Shown in pieces: positions 50,256 to 58,701 of a DNA stretch of 64,000 nucleotides. The notes beneath the pieces are model-generated. The model saw nothing but the letters and a program-made list of their open reading frames with translations, was not told where the DNA came from and ran no database searches. The stretch spans positions 186,001 through 250,000 of the forward strand of contig NZ_JBHSMT010000028.1 in the NCBI RefSeq assembly GCF_042654985.1, read 5' to 3'. Each line of letters opens with the position of its first letter. The first letter of the stretch is position 1. Source of the stretch: Paraherbaspirillum soli (GTDB lineage: Bacteria > Pseudomonadota > Gammaproteobacteria > Burkholderiales > Burkholderiaceae_D). The position numbers were made by a program, and so were the translations under genes.

Positions 50256-50981
50256 ATGGTCGCCATAGTTCTACTACCGGGCATGGATGGCGCCGGCACA
50301 CTGTTCGCCGATTTTGTAGCTGCGCTCGGGGCGGATTTCGTGCCGACGGTCGTTTCCTATCCAGCGGACCAGGCGCTCGGATATGGTGCTCTGGAAGAAT
50401 TTGTCCGCGCCAGCTTGCCGCTGGACCAGCCGTTCTTGTTGCTGGGCGACTCTTTCTCCGGCCCTGTTGCCATTTCGCTGGCGGCTTCGAGACCGGCCGG
50501 CCTTATCGGGCTGATACTCTGCTGCTCGTTCGCCCGCTACCCTATTCCCGCTTCGCGACCGATCAAGATGCTGATTAACTTTCTGCCGATGAAGAGCAAT
50601 TTAATCTCATTGATTGGCCCTTTTCTTCTAGGCAGCTTTTCTTCAGGGGGCCTTCGGAAAACATTAAGGCAGACGCTGGGTCAAGTCCCGGCAAGCACCT
50701 TGCGAGCACGTATTCTGGCCATCATCGAAACCGATTATTCAGAGAAACTCAAAGAGATTCAAGTGCCGATTTTGTATTTGCAGGCGTCGGGAGACCATAT
50801 CGTTCCATCGTCTGCTGCCAGACATATTGCGATGCTGGCCCCGTCTGTGCAGATCGCCACTTTTAAGGGGCCGCATCTTTTATTGCAGGTGTTGGCTGCT
50901 GAAGTTGCTGTGGTCGTCAAGCATTTTTCAGGACAGGCTGTGCAGGCTTTTAATACGGCGGTTGACAAAGATGCGCAGTAA
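50256..50981 (+). CDS. Alpha/beta hydrolase
   Basis: A 241-residue alpha/beta hydrolase with MVAIVLLPGMDGAGTLFADF (first strand and oxyanion loop), nucleophile elbow LLGDSFSGPVAISLA, acid segment PILYLQASGDHIVPSSA and a late His in FKGPHLLLQV. The triad looks complete. Its compact size and PGMDG start resemble serine esterases or thioesterases of the small type; the substrate is unknown. Weak ribosome site. It is followed by a few tiny membrane ORFs. Confidence 0.88.
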   Translation: MVAIVLLPGMDGAGTLFADFVAALGADFVPTVVSYPADQALGYGALEEFVRASLPLDQPFLLLGDSFSGPVAISLAASRPAGLIGLILCCSFARYPIPASRPIKMLINFLPMKSNLISLIGPFLLGSFSSGGLRKTLRQTLGQVPASTLRARILAIIETDYSEKLKEIQVPILYLQASGDHIVPSSAARHIAMLAPSVQIATFKGPHLLLQVLAAEVAVVVKHFSGQAVQAFNTAVDKDAQ

Positions 50982-51007
50982 GCTGTGTAGAACGCATAGG
51001 TAAATCA

Positions 51008-51079
51008 ATGTTTATTAGCCTGCTTGCGACATTTCTAGGTGGCTTGTTACTTTATCTTGGCTGGTGGGCATCGTGCTGA
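51008..51079 (+). CDS. Possible 23-residue hydrophobic peptide
   Basis: ATG 51008 opens MFISLLATFLGGLLLYLGWW and ends ASC. It would be a single membrane helix. The upstream AGG at 50998-51000 is weak and there is no known family, so this could be chance. It is listed because it sits before two small membrane-protein genes and is almost entirely hydrophobic. Confidence 0.25.
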   Translation: MFISLLATFLGGLLLYLGWWASC

Positions 51080-51174
51080 AATATTTTAAGGGCGCGTCAA
51101 ATACGCACTAACATTACGCTCCGCTCGGAGCCTCTCACGCGCTCCGGTGAGTTTCAATCCTGGAAAGCCTTTTA

Positions 51175-51483
51175 ATGGATTCTCTACCGCATTTATTTTT
51201 AATAATCGTTTCGCTGATTGCAACCGGACTTTCTTGGAGCCGAATATTTGGTAAAAGAACTTATTGGCCGATCAAATTTGTTTATCTGGTTTTGTCAGCC
51301 ATTCCCCTTGTTGGGCCTATTTTCTATTTGCTCATCGAGCCGCCGGAGAGCACTCCAATCACAGCTCCAACCGAAGTGCGATGGACTAGCAGTGCAAAAG
51401 GCACACAGGTGTGGCCATCTTTTGCACCGCTGATTGGCTGTTTACGGCGACTTCTTGGAATAAAGAGTGATAGTGAAAGATAA
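51175..51483 (+). CDS. Small membrane protein, PLDc_N-like
   Basis: A 102-residue protein with two membrane helices (LFLIIVSLIATGLSWSRIF; WPIKFVYLVLSAIPLVGPIF) and the loop KRTYWPIKFVYLVLSAIPLV, followed by IFYLLIEPPESTP. The second helix with I-P-L-V-G-P-I-F-Y resembles the N-terminal membrane part of cardiolipin-synthase-like proteins (PLDc_N). The rest is polar and ends CLRRLLGIKSDSER. No catalytic domain follows. Function unknown. Confidence 0.6.
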   Translation: MDSLPHLFLIIVSLIATGLSWSRIFGKRTYWPIKFVYLVLSAIPLVGPIFYLLIEPPESTPITAPTEVRWTSSAKGTQVWPSFAPLIGCLRRLLGIKSDSER

Positions 51484-51769
51484 AGCCAGGGGCCGCTATG
51501 AGCAAAAAATACCTGACCTCGCACTGGGCGCCATTGTTTCTATAAGCGGCGCAACAGCCTGCTGCTTCCTCGCAGGCCCCAATGGGACGCTACGGATATT
51601 CGCCTTTTGGTGTGCCGGCATCATCGTTTTGCATTTATGGAGCAGCAACTCCCGTGCAGCCAGGATCACTGCTGCAGTGATCCTCCCAGCGATCCTGTTG
51701 CAATACATGTTGCCAAATAGCTTCCGATCGGCAATAGCCGCTTTGCCGACAGCAAATTGCGACGAATGA
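51467..51769 (+). CDS. Small hypothetical membrane protein
   Basis: A 100-residue frame overlapping the end of the previous gene by 17 bases; start GTG 51467. Three hydrophobic segments are visible: LGAIVSISGATACCFLAGP, LRIFAFWCAGIIVLHLWSS and ITAAVILPAILLQYMLP. No family is recognised and there is no good ribosome site, so it is a moderate-confidence gene. It ends 30 bases before the convergent XRE-cupin regulator. Confidence 0.5.
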   Translation: MIVKDKARGRYEQKIPDLALGAIVSISGATACCFLAGPNGTLRIFAFWCAGIIVLHLWSSNSRAARITAAVILPAILLQYMLPNSFRSAIAALPTANCDE

Positions 51770-51799
51770 CCGAAGGAGCCGCATCGGATCAGTCCATCG

Positions 51800-52375
51800 T
51801 CATCGATGAATCACCACCATCAACGCCTTCGCCTCGGTCTTGCCGGTGTTGCGGATCGCGTGATTCTTATCTGCTTGATAATGCGCGGTGCCGCCCAGTT
51901 TGATTTTTTTCTTATTGCCGTCCACTTCGACCTCTATCCCGCCGTGCAATACGGTCAAATATTCCATGGTTCCAGGATCGTGCGGGTTGGACACCAGCGC
52001 GCCGTTCGGGGCTAGCGTCAACTCATACCACTCGTATTTCCCTGCCAGTTCCATCGGCCCCAGGATCCGCAGCACGTAGCCGGCATGGTGGCCCGGCAGG
52101 GTCGGCGTTTCATGCGGTTCCATCACTTGTATCGCTTCCTGCTCGCGTGGCTCGGTGGCAAGCAATTCTTCGATGCCGATGCCCAGCGCGTTGGCCAGCC
52201 GCCATGCCACCGCGATGGTGGGATTGGCTTTCTCACGTTCAATTTGCGACAGCATGGATTTTGAGACGCCCGCTGCGCGCGACAGGTCTTCCAGTGTCAA
52301 TCCCCTTTTCAGGCGTAGTTTTTGTAAGGTCGCGCCAACTTCCGGCGGCGTATTCTGGACTGTGGGCGTTTTCAT
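51800..52375 (-). CDS. XRE-family regulator with cupin domain
   Basis: A 191-residue regulator. The helix-turn-helix spans about residues 12-65 (GATLQKLRLKRGLTLEDLSR, AAGVSKSMLSQIEREKANPT); a cupin ligand domain follows (about 115-185: YEWYELTLAPNGALVSNPHD, PGTMEYLTVLHGGIEVEVDG, ALMVVIHR). Start 52375 (MKTPTVQN) is preferred over one 17 codons earlier. It lies divergent to kbl, and an inverted repeat at 52411-52446 between the two is a probable binding site. Control of the threonine-degradation operon is inferred. Confidence 0.88.
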   Translation of the reverse strand: MKTPTVQNTPPEVGATLQKLRLKRGLTLEDLSRAAGVSKSMLSQIEREKANPTIAVAWRLANALGIGIEELLATEPREQEAIQVMEPHETPTLPGHHAGYVLRILGPMELAGKYEWYELTLAPNGALVSNPHDPGTMEYLTVLHGGIEVEVDGNKKKIKLGGTAHYQADKNHAIRNTGKTEAKALMVVIHR

Positions 52376-52410
52376 AAAAGGTGCTTGCAATGTGTGATGA
52401 GAGTGATAGT

Positions 52411-52446
52411 ATCCGCTATACTGCACAACGGTTCGATATAGTGGAT
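52411..52446. promoter_or_regulatory. Probable operator between XRE-cupin gene and kbl
   Basis: ATCCGCTATA and TATAGTGGAT are inverted copies (9 of 10) separated by 16 bases. They lie in the 211-base divergent region of the regulator and kbl, 36 bases from the regulator start. A helix-turn-helix dimer could bind here to control both genes. A third similar half-site, TCTAGATA, begins a few bases further on. Confidence 0.5.
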
Positions 52447-52586
52447 TTTCTAGATATTGCCAAAATGTGCATCCTAACAGATGAATGGCGTATCAGATAT
52501 GTTCGGCTGCTATCGTGATTTTTGCCAGTTCGCCGGCCTGCTCACTTGCCAACTTATGCAACTTTTTTTATTAATTAGGGACCGTC

Positions 52587-53804
52587 ATGAACGTAAGTAA
52601 TTCGAAGCAAAGTTTTTACACCGGACTGGCAAGCAATCTTGAGTTGATGCGCGAGCAAGGCTTGTACAAGCCGGAACGTGTGATCGCATCGCGCCAAGGT
52701 GCCGAAGTGGTGTGCGACGATGGCCGGACGCTGATCAATCTGTGCGCCAATAACTATCTGGGCTTGTCCGGCGACGAGTCGATGGTGCGGGCGGCGGTCG
52801 AAACCACCGAGAAATACGGTTACGGACTGTCGTCGGTGCGTTTCATTTGCGGCACGCAGACGGTGCATAAACAGTTGGAACAGGCGCTGTCGGAGTTCCT
52901 GGGCATGGAAGACACGATCCTGTACGCGGCCGCGTTCGATGCCAACGGCGGCGTGTTCGAGCCGCTGTTCGATGAGCAGGATGCGATCATCTCCGATGCG
53001 TTGAATCACGCTTCTATCATCGACGGCATCCGTCTGTGCAAGGCAGCACGCTATCGTTATGCGCACAACGACCTGGCCGATCTGGAAGCGCAATTGCAGG
53101 CGGCGGCGGACAAGCGCCACAAAGTGATCGTGACCGACGGTGTGTTTTCGATGGATGGCACGATTGCCCAGCTCGACAAGATTTGCGATCTGGCCGACCG
53201 CTACGGTGCATTGGTCATGATCGATGAATGCCATGCCACCGGCTTCATGGGGGCCACCGGCCGCGGCACGCACGAACATCATCAGGTGATGGGCCGGATC
53301 GACATCATCACCGGCACCTTGGGCAAAGCCTTGGGTGGAGCGATGGGCGGCTTCACCTCGGCGCGGCGCGAAGTAATAGCCATGCTGCGCCAGAAATCGC
53401 GGCCGTATCTGTTCTCCAACAGTCTGGCGCCGGCGATTGCAGGCGCTTCGCTGGCGGTGCTCAAACGCCTCTCCGACTCCACCGAGCTGCGCGACCGGCT
53501 GCATGCCAACACCGCTTTCTTCCGCAGCGAGATCACCAAATTGGGCTTCACCATCAAGCCTGGCACGCATCCGATCGTGCCGGTGATGCTGTTCGAAGCA
53601 CAGCTGGCGCAACAGTTCGCCCAGCGCTTGTATGAGCTTGGTGTGCTGGTGACCGGCTTCTTTTATCCGGTGGTGCCGATGGGACAGGCGCGGGTGCGAG
53701 TGCAGATGTCGGCCGCGCACAGTACCGAGCAATTGACCAGGGCGCTGGCGGCATTTGCCCAGGCGGGACACGAGTTGGGCTTGTTGAAGAACGAAGGAAA
53801 GTGA
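52587..53804 (+). CDS. kbl: 2-amino-3-ketobutyrate CoA ligase
   Basis: A 405-residue PLP enzyme of the alpha-oxoamine synthase family. Landmarks: LINLCANNYLGLSGDESMVR, YGYGLSSVRFICGTQTVHKQ, NHASIIDGIRL, DGVFSMDGTIAQLDKICDLA, and the PLP lysine K247 in GTLGKALGG. It cleaves 2-amino-3-ketobutyrate with CoA to glycine and acetyl-CoA, the second step of threonine breakdown. Length and motifs match E. coli Kbl (398). The dehydrogenase gene for the first step starts three bases after its stop. Confidence 0.97.
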   Translation: MNVSNSKQSFYTGLASNLELMREQGLYKPERVIASRQGAEVVCDDGRTLINLCANNYLGLSGDESMVRAAVETTEKYGYGLSSVRFICGTQTVHKQLEQALSEFLGMEDTILYAAAFDANGGVFEPLFDEQDAIISDALNHASIIDGIRLCKAARYRYAHNDLADLEAQLQAAADKRHKVIVTDGVFSMDGTIAQLDKICDLADRYGALVMIDECHATGFMGATGRGTHEHHQVMGRIDIITGTLGKALGGAMGGFTSARREVIAMLRQKSRPYLFSNSLAPAIAGASLAVLKRLSDSTELRDRLHANTAFFRSEITKLGFTIKPGTHPIVPVMLFEAQLAQQFAQRLYELGVLVTGFFYPVVPMGQARVRVQMSAAHSTEQLTRALAAFAQAGHELGLLKNEGK

Positions 53805-53806
53805 AC

Positions 53807-54778
53807 ATGGAAAGAATTCTGGTAATCGGCGCCAATGGGCAAATCGGCAGTGAACTGGTGGAAGCGCTGACGGCGACGCATGGCGCCGACAATGTGATTG
53901 CCGCGGATATCGGCTTGCGTAGTCTGTATGCGGCCAACCGTTATGAATCGCTGGATGTGCTCGATAGCGAGCGCGTGGCGCAGGTCGTCGATCAATACGA
54001 AGTGACCCAGGTGTATCAGCTGGCGGCCTTATTGTCGGTTACCGGGGAGCAGGCGCCGATCAAGGCCTGGACCCTGAATATGAACGGCTTGCTGAACATC
54101 CTGGAACTGGCGCGCGAGCGCGGCCAGGCCGGCAAGCCATTGCGCGTGTTCTGGCCGTCGTCGATCGCCGCTTTCGGCCCGAATACGCCCGCGGTCGATA
54201 CGCCGCAGGTAACGGTGATGGACCCGACCACCATTTACGGCATCAGCAAATTGGCGGGAGAACGGCTGTGCGAATACTACTTCGCCAAATTCGGCGTCGA
54301 TGTGCGCAGCATTCGCTACCCCGGCATCATCAGCCACAAATCGCCGCCGGGCGGCGGCACCACGGATTACGCAATTGCGATTTTCCATGCGGCCAAGCGG
54401 CACGAAGAATACGTGTGCTACCTCGGACCGGAAACCACGCTGCCGATGATTTACATGCCCGACGCGATTCGCGCCACCATCGAATTGATGGAAGCACCGG
54501 CGGCGCAGGTACAGGTTCGTTCGTCGTACAACGTGGCCGGCGTGAGCTTTAATCCGCGCGAACTGGCGTTGGCGATTCAACAGCAGCTGCCGCAGTTCCG
54601 CATCCGTTACCAGCCCGACGGTCGGCAACAGATCGCCGACAGCTGGCCGCAAAGCCTGGATGACGCAGCCGCCCGCGCCGATTGGGGCTGGCGCGCCGAG
54701 GTCGGCGTCGACCAACTGGTCGAGGACATGCTGGCCAACATCAAGGTGCAGGCTTATGAACTCGGTCACGCGGCTTGA
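53807..54778 (+). CDS. L-threonine 3-dehydrogenase, epimerase-type (SDR)
   Basis: A 323-residue extended short-chain dehydrogenase. The Rossmann motif GANGQIGSEL opens the protein; the active-site pair Y144 and K148 is in YGISKLAGERL; further family marks are WPSSIAAFGPNTPAVDTPQV, RYPGIISHKSPPGGGTTDYA and PMIYMPDAIRATIELMEAPA. It oxidises threonine to 2-amino-3-ketobutyrate, which Kbl then cleaves. This is the epimerase-like class of threonine dehydrogenase, unrelated to the zinc enzyme of E. coli. Start 53807 has AAGGA at good spacing. It forms an operon with kbl. Confidence 0.93.
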   Translation: MERILVIGANGQIGSELVEALTATHGADNVIAADIGLRSLYAANRYESLDVLDSERVAQVVDQYEVTQVYQLAALLSVTGEQAPIKAWTLNMNGLLNILELARERGQAGKPLRVFWPSSIAAFGPNTPAVDTPQVTVMDPTTIYGISKLAGERLCEYYFAKFGVDVRSIRYPGIISHKSPPGGGTTDYAIAIFHAAKRHEEYVCYLGPETTLPMIYMPDAIRATIELMEAPAAQVQVRSSYNVAGVSFNPRELALAIQQQLPQFRIRYQPDGRQQIADSWPQSLDDAAARADWGWRAEVGVDQLVEDMLANIKVQAYELGHAA

Positions 54779-54783
54779 ATGAA

Positions 54784-54956
54784 GTAGGGTGGAAAAGCGT
54801 AGCGCCTTCCACCGCAGCGAAGCTCGCTTGATCGGCGGCGTGCAATACGTCGGAAAGGTGTAGCAGGGGTTTCAGATGGCATGCCATCTGCCTGCGCAAC
54901 GGTATCCGCTTGCAAGCGGATACGCGCCCTGCAAGGGCTGTGCTTTTCCGACCTAC
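54784..54956. repeat. Composite palindromic repeat
   Basis: A 173-base block after tdh. Outer ends (GTAGGGTGGAAAAGCG and GCTTTTCCGACCTAC) resemble the element at 33991-34105. Inside are a perfect 18-bp palindrome CAGATGGCATGCCATCTG (54873-54890) and a perfect 22-bp palindrome with arms GTATCCGCTTG (54902-54923). It sits between convergent tdh and the metallophosphoesterase gene and could end both transcripts. Confidence 0.8.
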
Positions 54957-54960
54957 CTGG

Positions 54961-56097
54961 TCAAGCCGGCAGCAGCCGCAAACAGGTAATTTCGGACGGC
55001 GCCCATAACCTCTTGGGCGGTCCCCAATAACCGGTGCCGCGGCTGGTGTACACCCACAAATTGCGCAGCTTGTTAAGCCCGGCGATATAGGGTTGTTGCA
55101 GCGGCACGAAAAAATTCCACGGAAAGAACTGTCCGCCATGCGTATGGCCGGATAACTGCAGGTCGAAGCCGGCATCGGCCGCGGCTGCGGCGGAGCGCGG
55201 CTGATGCGCCAGCAACAGTTTTACGCCGACCTGGCTGGGACCGCCGGCCAGCGCGGCGTGCGGATCGCTACGATGCGCCTCGTCGAAATGGTGGGCGGTA
55301 TAGTCGGTCACGCCGGCTACCAGCAGCGATGCGCCTTGATGCTCCAGCACCACATGCTCGTTCATCAGCACCGTCAAGCCGAGCCGCCGCACTTCGGCAA
55401 TCCAGTCGTGTGCATTCGAGTAATACTCGTGATTTCCGGTAACAAAATAAGCGCCATGCCGCGCCGCCAGGTTTGCCAGCGGCGCCGTGTGCGGCGCCAA
55501 CTGGCTAACGCTGCCGTCGACCAGGTCGCCGGTCACGGCGATCAAATCGGCGTCAAGTGAATTCACTCGTTCGACGATTGCTTGCAGATAAGGACGTTTG
55601 ATGGTCGGGCCGACGTGGATGTCGCAAATTTGAACAATCCTGAAGCCATGCAAAGCAAGCGGCAGATTCGCGATCGGCACATCGACATGGACCACCCGCG
55701 CCAAGCGTCTGGCGTTGACAAAACCGATCACACTCACCAGTCCTGCCAGCAGCGGTACAGCCAACGCAGTCCAGCCCGAGACTTGCGCGACATTCGTGCC
55801 GAACAACGGGACCAGTAGCAAGTAAATCTGGCGCAACAGCGTCAGCAACAATAAGGACGAGAACACACCCATCGCCAGCATGCCGGCCCATGCCAGCCGA
55901 TCCGACCATGACTGGCTTTTAACGACGGATGCCAGCAAACCGGCAGGAATCAGCAAAAACGACAAAGGCAACCACCAAGCCAGCAATGACTGCAGAATCG
56001 GAGCCGCCGTCAGATCCGGCAACAAGAGCCATCCGATCAATGCGTGCAGGACGCCGAGCAAGAACAGCGTGACAACGATGACTAAACGCGAGGGCAT
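54961..56097 (-). CDS. Membrane-anchored metallophosphoesterase
   Basis: A 378-residue protein. Four membrane helices (about residues 5-30, 38-62, 70-95, 110-130) lead to a metallophosphoesterase domain with all metal-binding motifs: QICDIHVGP, VTGDLVDG, YFVTGNHEYYS, LLAHQPRSA and LSGHTHGGQFFPW. The family (YaeI/YkuE type) hydrolyses phosphodiesters, often lipid or nucleotide related. The domain faces the cytoplasm or periplasm depending on helix count. It converges with tdh across the repeat. Confidence 0.93.
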   Translation of the reverse strand: MPSRLVIVVTLFLLGVLHALIGWLLLPDLTAAPILQSLLAWWLPLSFLLIPAGLLASVVKSQSWSDRLAWAGMLAMGVFSSLLLLTLLRQIYLLLVPLFGTNVAQVSGWTALAVPLLAGLVSVIGFVNARRLARVVHVDVPIANLPLALHGFRIVQICDIHVGPTIKRPYLQAIVERVNSLDADLIAVTGDLVDGSVSQLAPHTAPLANLAARHGAYFVTGNHEYYSNAHDWIAEVRRLGLTVLMNEHVVLEHQGASLLVAGVTDYTAHHFDEAHRSDPHAALAGGPSQVGVKLLLAHQPRSAAAAADAGFDLQLSGHTHGGQFFPWNFFVPLQQPYIAGLNKLRNLWVYTSRGTGYWGPPKRLWAPSEITCLRLLPA

Positions 56098-56194
56098 GTG
56101 CTACCTATATGAGATGGGAACGACGCTGAGCGACGGCGATTTGAGCGATAACTGAACTCTATGTTGGTGCTCAGGCGCGCGTTTCAAGTCAGGA

Positions 56195-56485
56195 TTATTG
56201 CGTCGGAACAATCTGGAACGCCAGGCCAGACTCTATCGCCTCGTTTGAATCGATGATCGCCATCTCGCGTACCCGCGCGCCCGATGGCCCTTGCCAGGCC
56301 CAGCGGATCATTTGATCGAGCACATCGGGCTGACCTGAAATGAGCGCTTCGACCGAGCCGTCGAGCCGGTTGCGGACCCAGCCCGATAGCTTGAGCCGCC
56401 TGGCTTCGGCCTGGAAGGTGGCGCGATAGTTGACGCCTTGCACGATGCCGCTGATGCGCAAATGTTTGCTTGGTTGCTGTGCCAT
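56195..56485 (-). CDS. acyP: Acylphosphatase
   Basis: A 96-residue acylphosphatase. The catalytic R21 and N39 lie in GIVQGVNYRATF and LSGWVRNRLDGS; the end AIESGLAFQIVPTQ is the usual final strand. It hydrolyses carboxyl-phosphate bonds such as acetyl phosphate or acylated peptides. The first loop reads GIVQGVNYRATF rather than the common GRVQGVGFR, which remains active in known variants. Upstream, a DUF1810 gene ends 22 bases away on the same strand. Confidence 0.92.
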   Translation of the reverse strand: MAQQPSKHLRISGIVQGVNYRATFQAEARRLKLSGWVRNRLDGSVEALISGQPDVLDQMIRWAWQGPSGARVREMAIIDSNEAIESGLAFQIVPTQ

Positions 56486-56507
56486 GTTTGTGCTCGGAAA
56501 TGGTTAG

Positions 56508-56930
56508 TCAGGACAGTTGCGCCAGCGTGTCGGCATCGGCGACGCCGCCAAAATATTTCTGCAAGCAATCGTTAAACACCTGATTATCAGCGCTGGCCTG
56601 CGCGAACAAGGTCATAGCCGATTGAAATTTCATATCATCCGGATAAGCAAAAATAGCTTCGATAGTGCGGCCGTCAAGCTCCGCCACGATCCGGCTGCAC
56701 TGGCGCAACCTGGGACCGAGCAGCGGGTGTTCCAAATAGGCCCGGGCTTCCTGCAGCGACGAAATCGCGAACTTGCGCGCCATGGCGCTGTGGCCCAGTC
56801 CCTCGATCTGTGGAAAAACGAACCACATCCAATGCGTGCGTTTGCGCCCTGCGCGCAGTTCAGCGCAGACGCTGTCGAACAGCGGCTGTTGGGCCTCCAC
56901 GAAGCGTTGCAAATCGTAGGGATCGTTCAT
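56508..56930 (-). CDS. DUF1810-family protein
   Basis: A 140-residue protein matching DUF1810: NDPYDLQRFVEAQQPLFDSV, GRKRTHWMWFVFPQIEGLGH, SAMARKFAISSLQEARAYLE, and the end FNDCLQKYFGG. The family is a single small helical domain, found widely and suggested to be linked to ADP-ribose or tRNA-related processes but not characterised. The Trp-Met-Trp-Phe-Val-Phe-Pro-Gln segment is its hallmark. Start 56930 is the family N-terminus. The acylphosphatase gene follows after 22 bases. Confidence 0.9.
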   Translation of the reverse strand: MNDPYDLQRFVEAQQPLFDSVCAELRAGRKRTHWMWFVFPQIEGLGHSAMARKFAISSLQEARAYLEHPLLGPRLRQCSRIVAELDGRTIEAIFAYPDDMKFQSAMTLFAQASADNQVFNDCLQKYFGGVADADTLAQLS

Positions 56931-57024
56931 TTTTTTCTCCGGAGATGCGCGAGATTGCAGCATGCGCTTTTGGCTGCAAGGTGCAATACTTTGCAGTGCC
57001 CTGCCCCGCAAATAGTTGAATCAA

Positions 57025-57768
57025 ATGACTATCGCCACCTTCCGTTTCTATGAAGAACTGAACGGCTTCCTCGCGCCCGAACGGCGCCGGCGCGAATTCC
57101 AATGCTCATGTGCGCGGGCGGCGACCACCAAACATATGATCGAAGCGCTTGGCGTGCCGCATACCGAGGTCGAATTGGTGCTGCTCAATGGCGAGTCGGT
57201 GGGCTTCGACCGCTTGCTGAAAAACGGCGACCGGGTGGCGGTCTATCCCAAGTTCGAGGCGCTAGACATCAGTCCGCTGCTGCAGGTGCGCGAACATCCA
57301 ATGCGCGTCACGCGGTTTGTGGCCGACGCCCATCTGGGCGGGCTGGCGCACCTGCTGCGGATGACCGGCTTCGACACCTTGTACGACAACAATTTCGAAG
57401 ACAGCGAAATCGAAAACATCGCCGCCCGCGAAGGCCGCATCGTGCTCACGCGCGACCGCGAGCTGCTCAAGCGCCGCACCATCACGCACGGCTGCTACGT
57501 CCACGCGATCAAGTCGACCCAACAGTTGGGCGAAATATTCGATCGGCTGGACCTGGCACGCAGCGCACGACCATTCACCCTATGCCTGCATTGCAACGCA
57601 CCATTACGCGCGATCGACAAGTCGCAGGTACAGCTGCGCGTGCCGCCGGCCGTGCGCGAACGCTTCGAGCACTTCAGCACCTGCGATGTGTGTCTGCGCG
57701 TGTTTTGGGAAGGCTCGCACTGGCGCTGCATGCGCACATTGCTGGACGGGATCATGCCGGCAGGTTAA
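57025..57768 (+). CDS. Mut7-C RNase with N-terminal ubiquitin-like domain
   Basis: A 247-residue protein of the Mut7-C family. The N-terminal domain (about 1-80) is ubiquitin-like: TIATFRFYEELNGFLAPERR, TTKHMIEALGVPHTEVELVL, DRVAVYPKFEALD. The C-terminal Mut7-C PIN-fold region has RFVADAHLGGLAHLLRMTGF, AAREGRIVLTRDRELLKRRT and a zinc ribbon CLHCNAPL plus CDVCLRVFWEGSHW. Mut7-C proteins are putative RNases. The start is taken as ATG 57025; a TTG three codons earlier is possible. Confidence 0.93.
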   Translation: MTIATFRFYEELNGFLAPERRRREFQCSCARAATTKHMIEALGVPHTEVELVLLNGESVGFDRLLKNGDRVAVYPKFEALDISPLLQVREHPMRVTRFVADAHLGGLAHLLRMTGFDTLYDNNFEDSEIENIAAREGRIVLTRDRELLKRRTITHGCYVHAIKSTQQLGEIFDRLDLARSARPFTLCLHCNAPLRAIDKSQVQLRVPPAVRERFEHFSTCDVCLRVFWEGSHWRCMRTLLDGIMPAG

Positions 57769-57883
57769 TCAGGCCCAGGGATTTTGTTTTACCTGGCAAT
57801 CGCTACCGCGGCATGCCTGACCTATACTTTTATCGCGACCTCCGTGGCGCTTGCCCCCTTGGTCCCAATTAACAGGAGCAATG

Positions 57884-58675
57884 ATGAGCACTTCACACCA
57901 TGCAATCCGCTTCCCCGGCGAGAGCGGCGAATACCGGACGGCCCGAGATGCATTGCTGGACGCGGAAATCGCACTACGCCGGCAACAGGAAGCGGTTGCG
58001 GCCTTGCGCAGAAATTTGCCGCTTGGCGGAGCCATCAAGGAAGATTATCTGTTCAATGAACTCGGCCCCGATCTCAATGCGATCGAGGCCAGAAAAGCAG
58101 GCCGGGTATCGGACCTGTTGCGCGAGGGAGTGTTCGATGAAAGCGCGCCCGATGTCGATGCGGAAGATGAAGAAAAAACGGTTCGCCTGTCGGAGCTGTT
58201 CAGCGACGGCAAGGATAGCCTGATCGTCTACAGCTTCATGTACGGCCCGGAGATGCAGCAGCCGTGCCCGGCCTGCACCTCCATCCTGGACGGGCTCAAC
58301 GGCAGCGTGCCGCATGCGCTGCAGCGGGTCAACGTGGCGGTGGTCGCCAAATCGCCGATCCAGCGCATCCAGACCTTCGCCCGCCAGCGCGGCTGGCACA
58401 ATCTGCGCCTGTTGTCCTCGGCCCACAACAGCTACAACGCCGATTATCACGGCGAGACGCCGGACGGCAAGCAGATCCCGGCGCTCAACGTATTCGTGCG
58501 GCGTCAGGGCCGGATCCATCACTTCTACAACGCCGAGTTGCTGTACGCCCCCAGCGATCCCGGCCAGCATGCGCGCCACGCCGATGCGATTTGGCCGCTG
58601 TGGCACTTGTTCGACCTGACACCGGATGGACGCGGCAGCGACTGGCACCCGCGGCTGGCCTACGACCAGGTGTAA
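57884..58675 (+). CDS. DUF899 thioredoxin-like protein
   Basis: A 263-residue DUF899 protein. After a long helix (residues 20-50, DALLDAEIALRRQQEAVAAL) is a thioredoxin-like fold with SLIVYSFMYGPEMQQPCPAC, TSILDGLNGSVPHALQRVNV and the C-terminal strand VFVRRQGRIHHFYNAELLYA. The family is found beside SRPBCC proteins, as here. The CPAC segment stands where a thioredoxin active site would be, but a redox role is not established. Start 57884 follows AGGAG; an ATG three bases earlier is possible. Confidence 0.9.
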   Translation: MSTSHHAIRFPGESGEYRTARDALLDAEIALRRQQEAVAALRRNLPLGGAIKEDYLFNELGPDLNAIEARKAGRVSDLLREGVFDESAPDVDAEDEEKTVRLSELFSDGKDSLIVYSFMYGPEMQQPCPACTSILDGLNGSVPHALQRVNVAVVAKSPIQRIQTFARQRGWHNLRLLSSAHNSYNADYHGETPDGKQIPALNVFVRRQGRIHHFYNAELLYAPSDPGQHARHADAIWPLWHLFDLTPDGRGSDWHPRLAYDQV

Positions 58676-58701
58676 GGACGGCAAGCAAAGGAAAGCATGC
58701 C

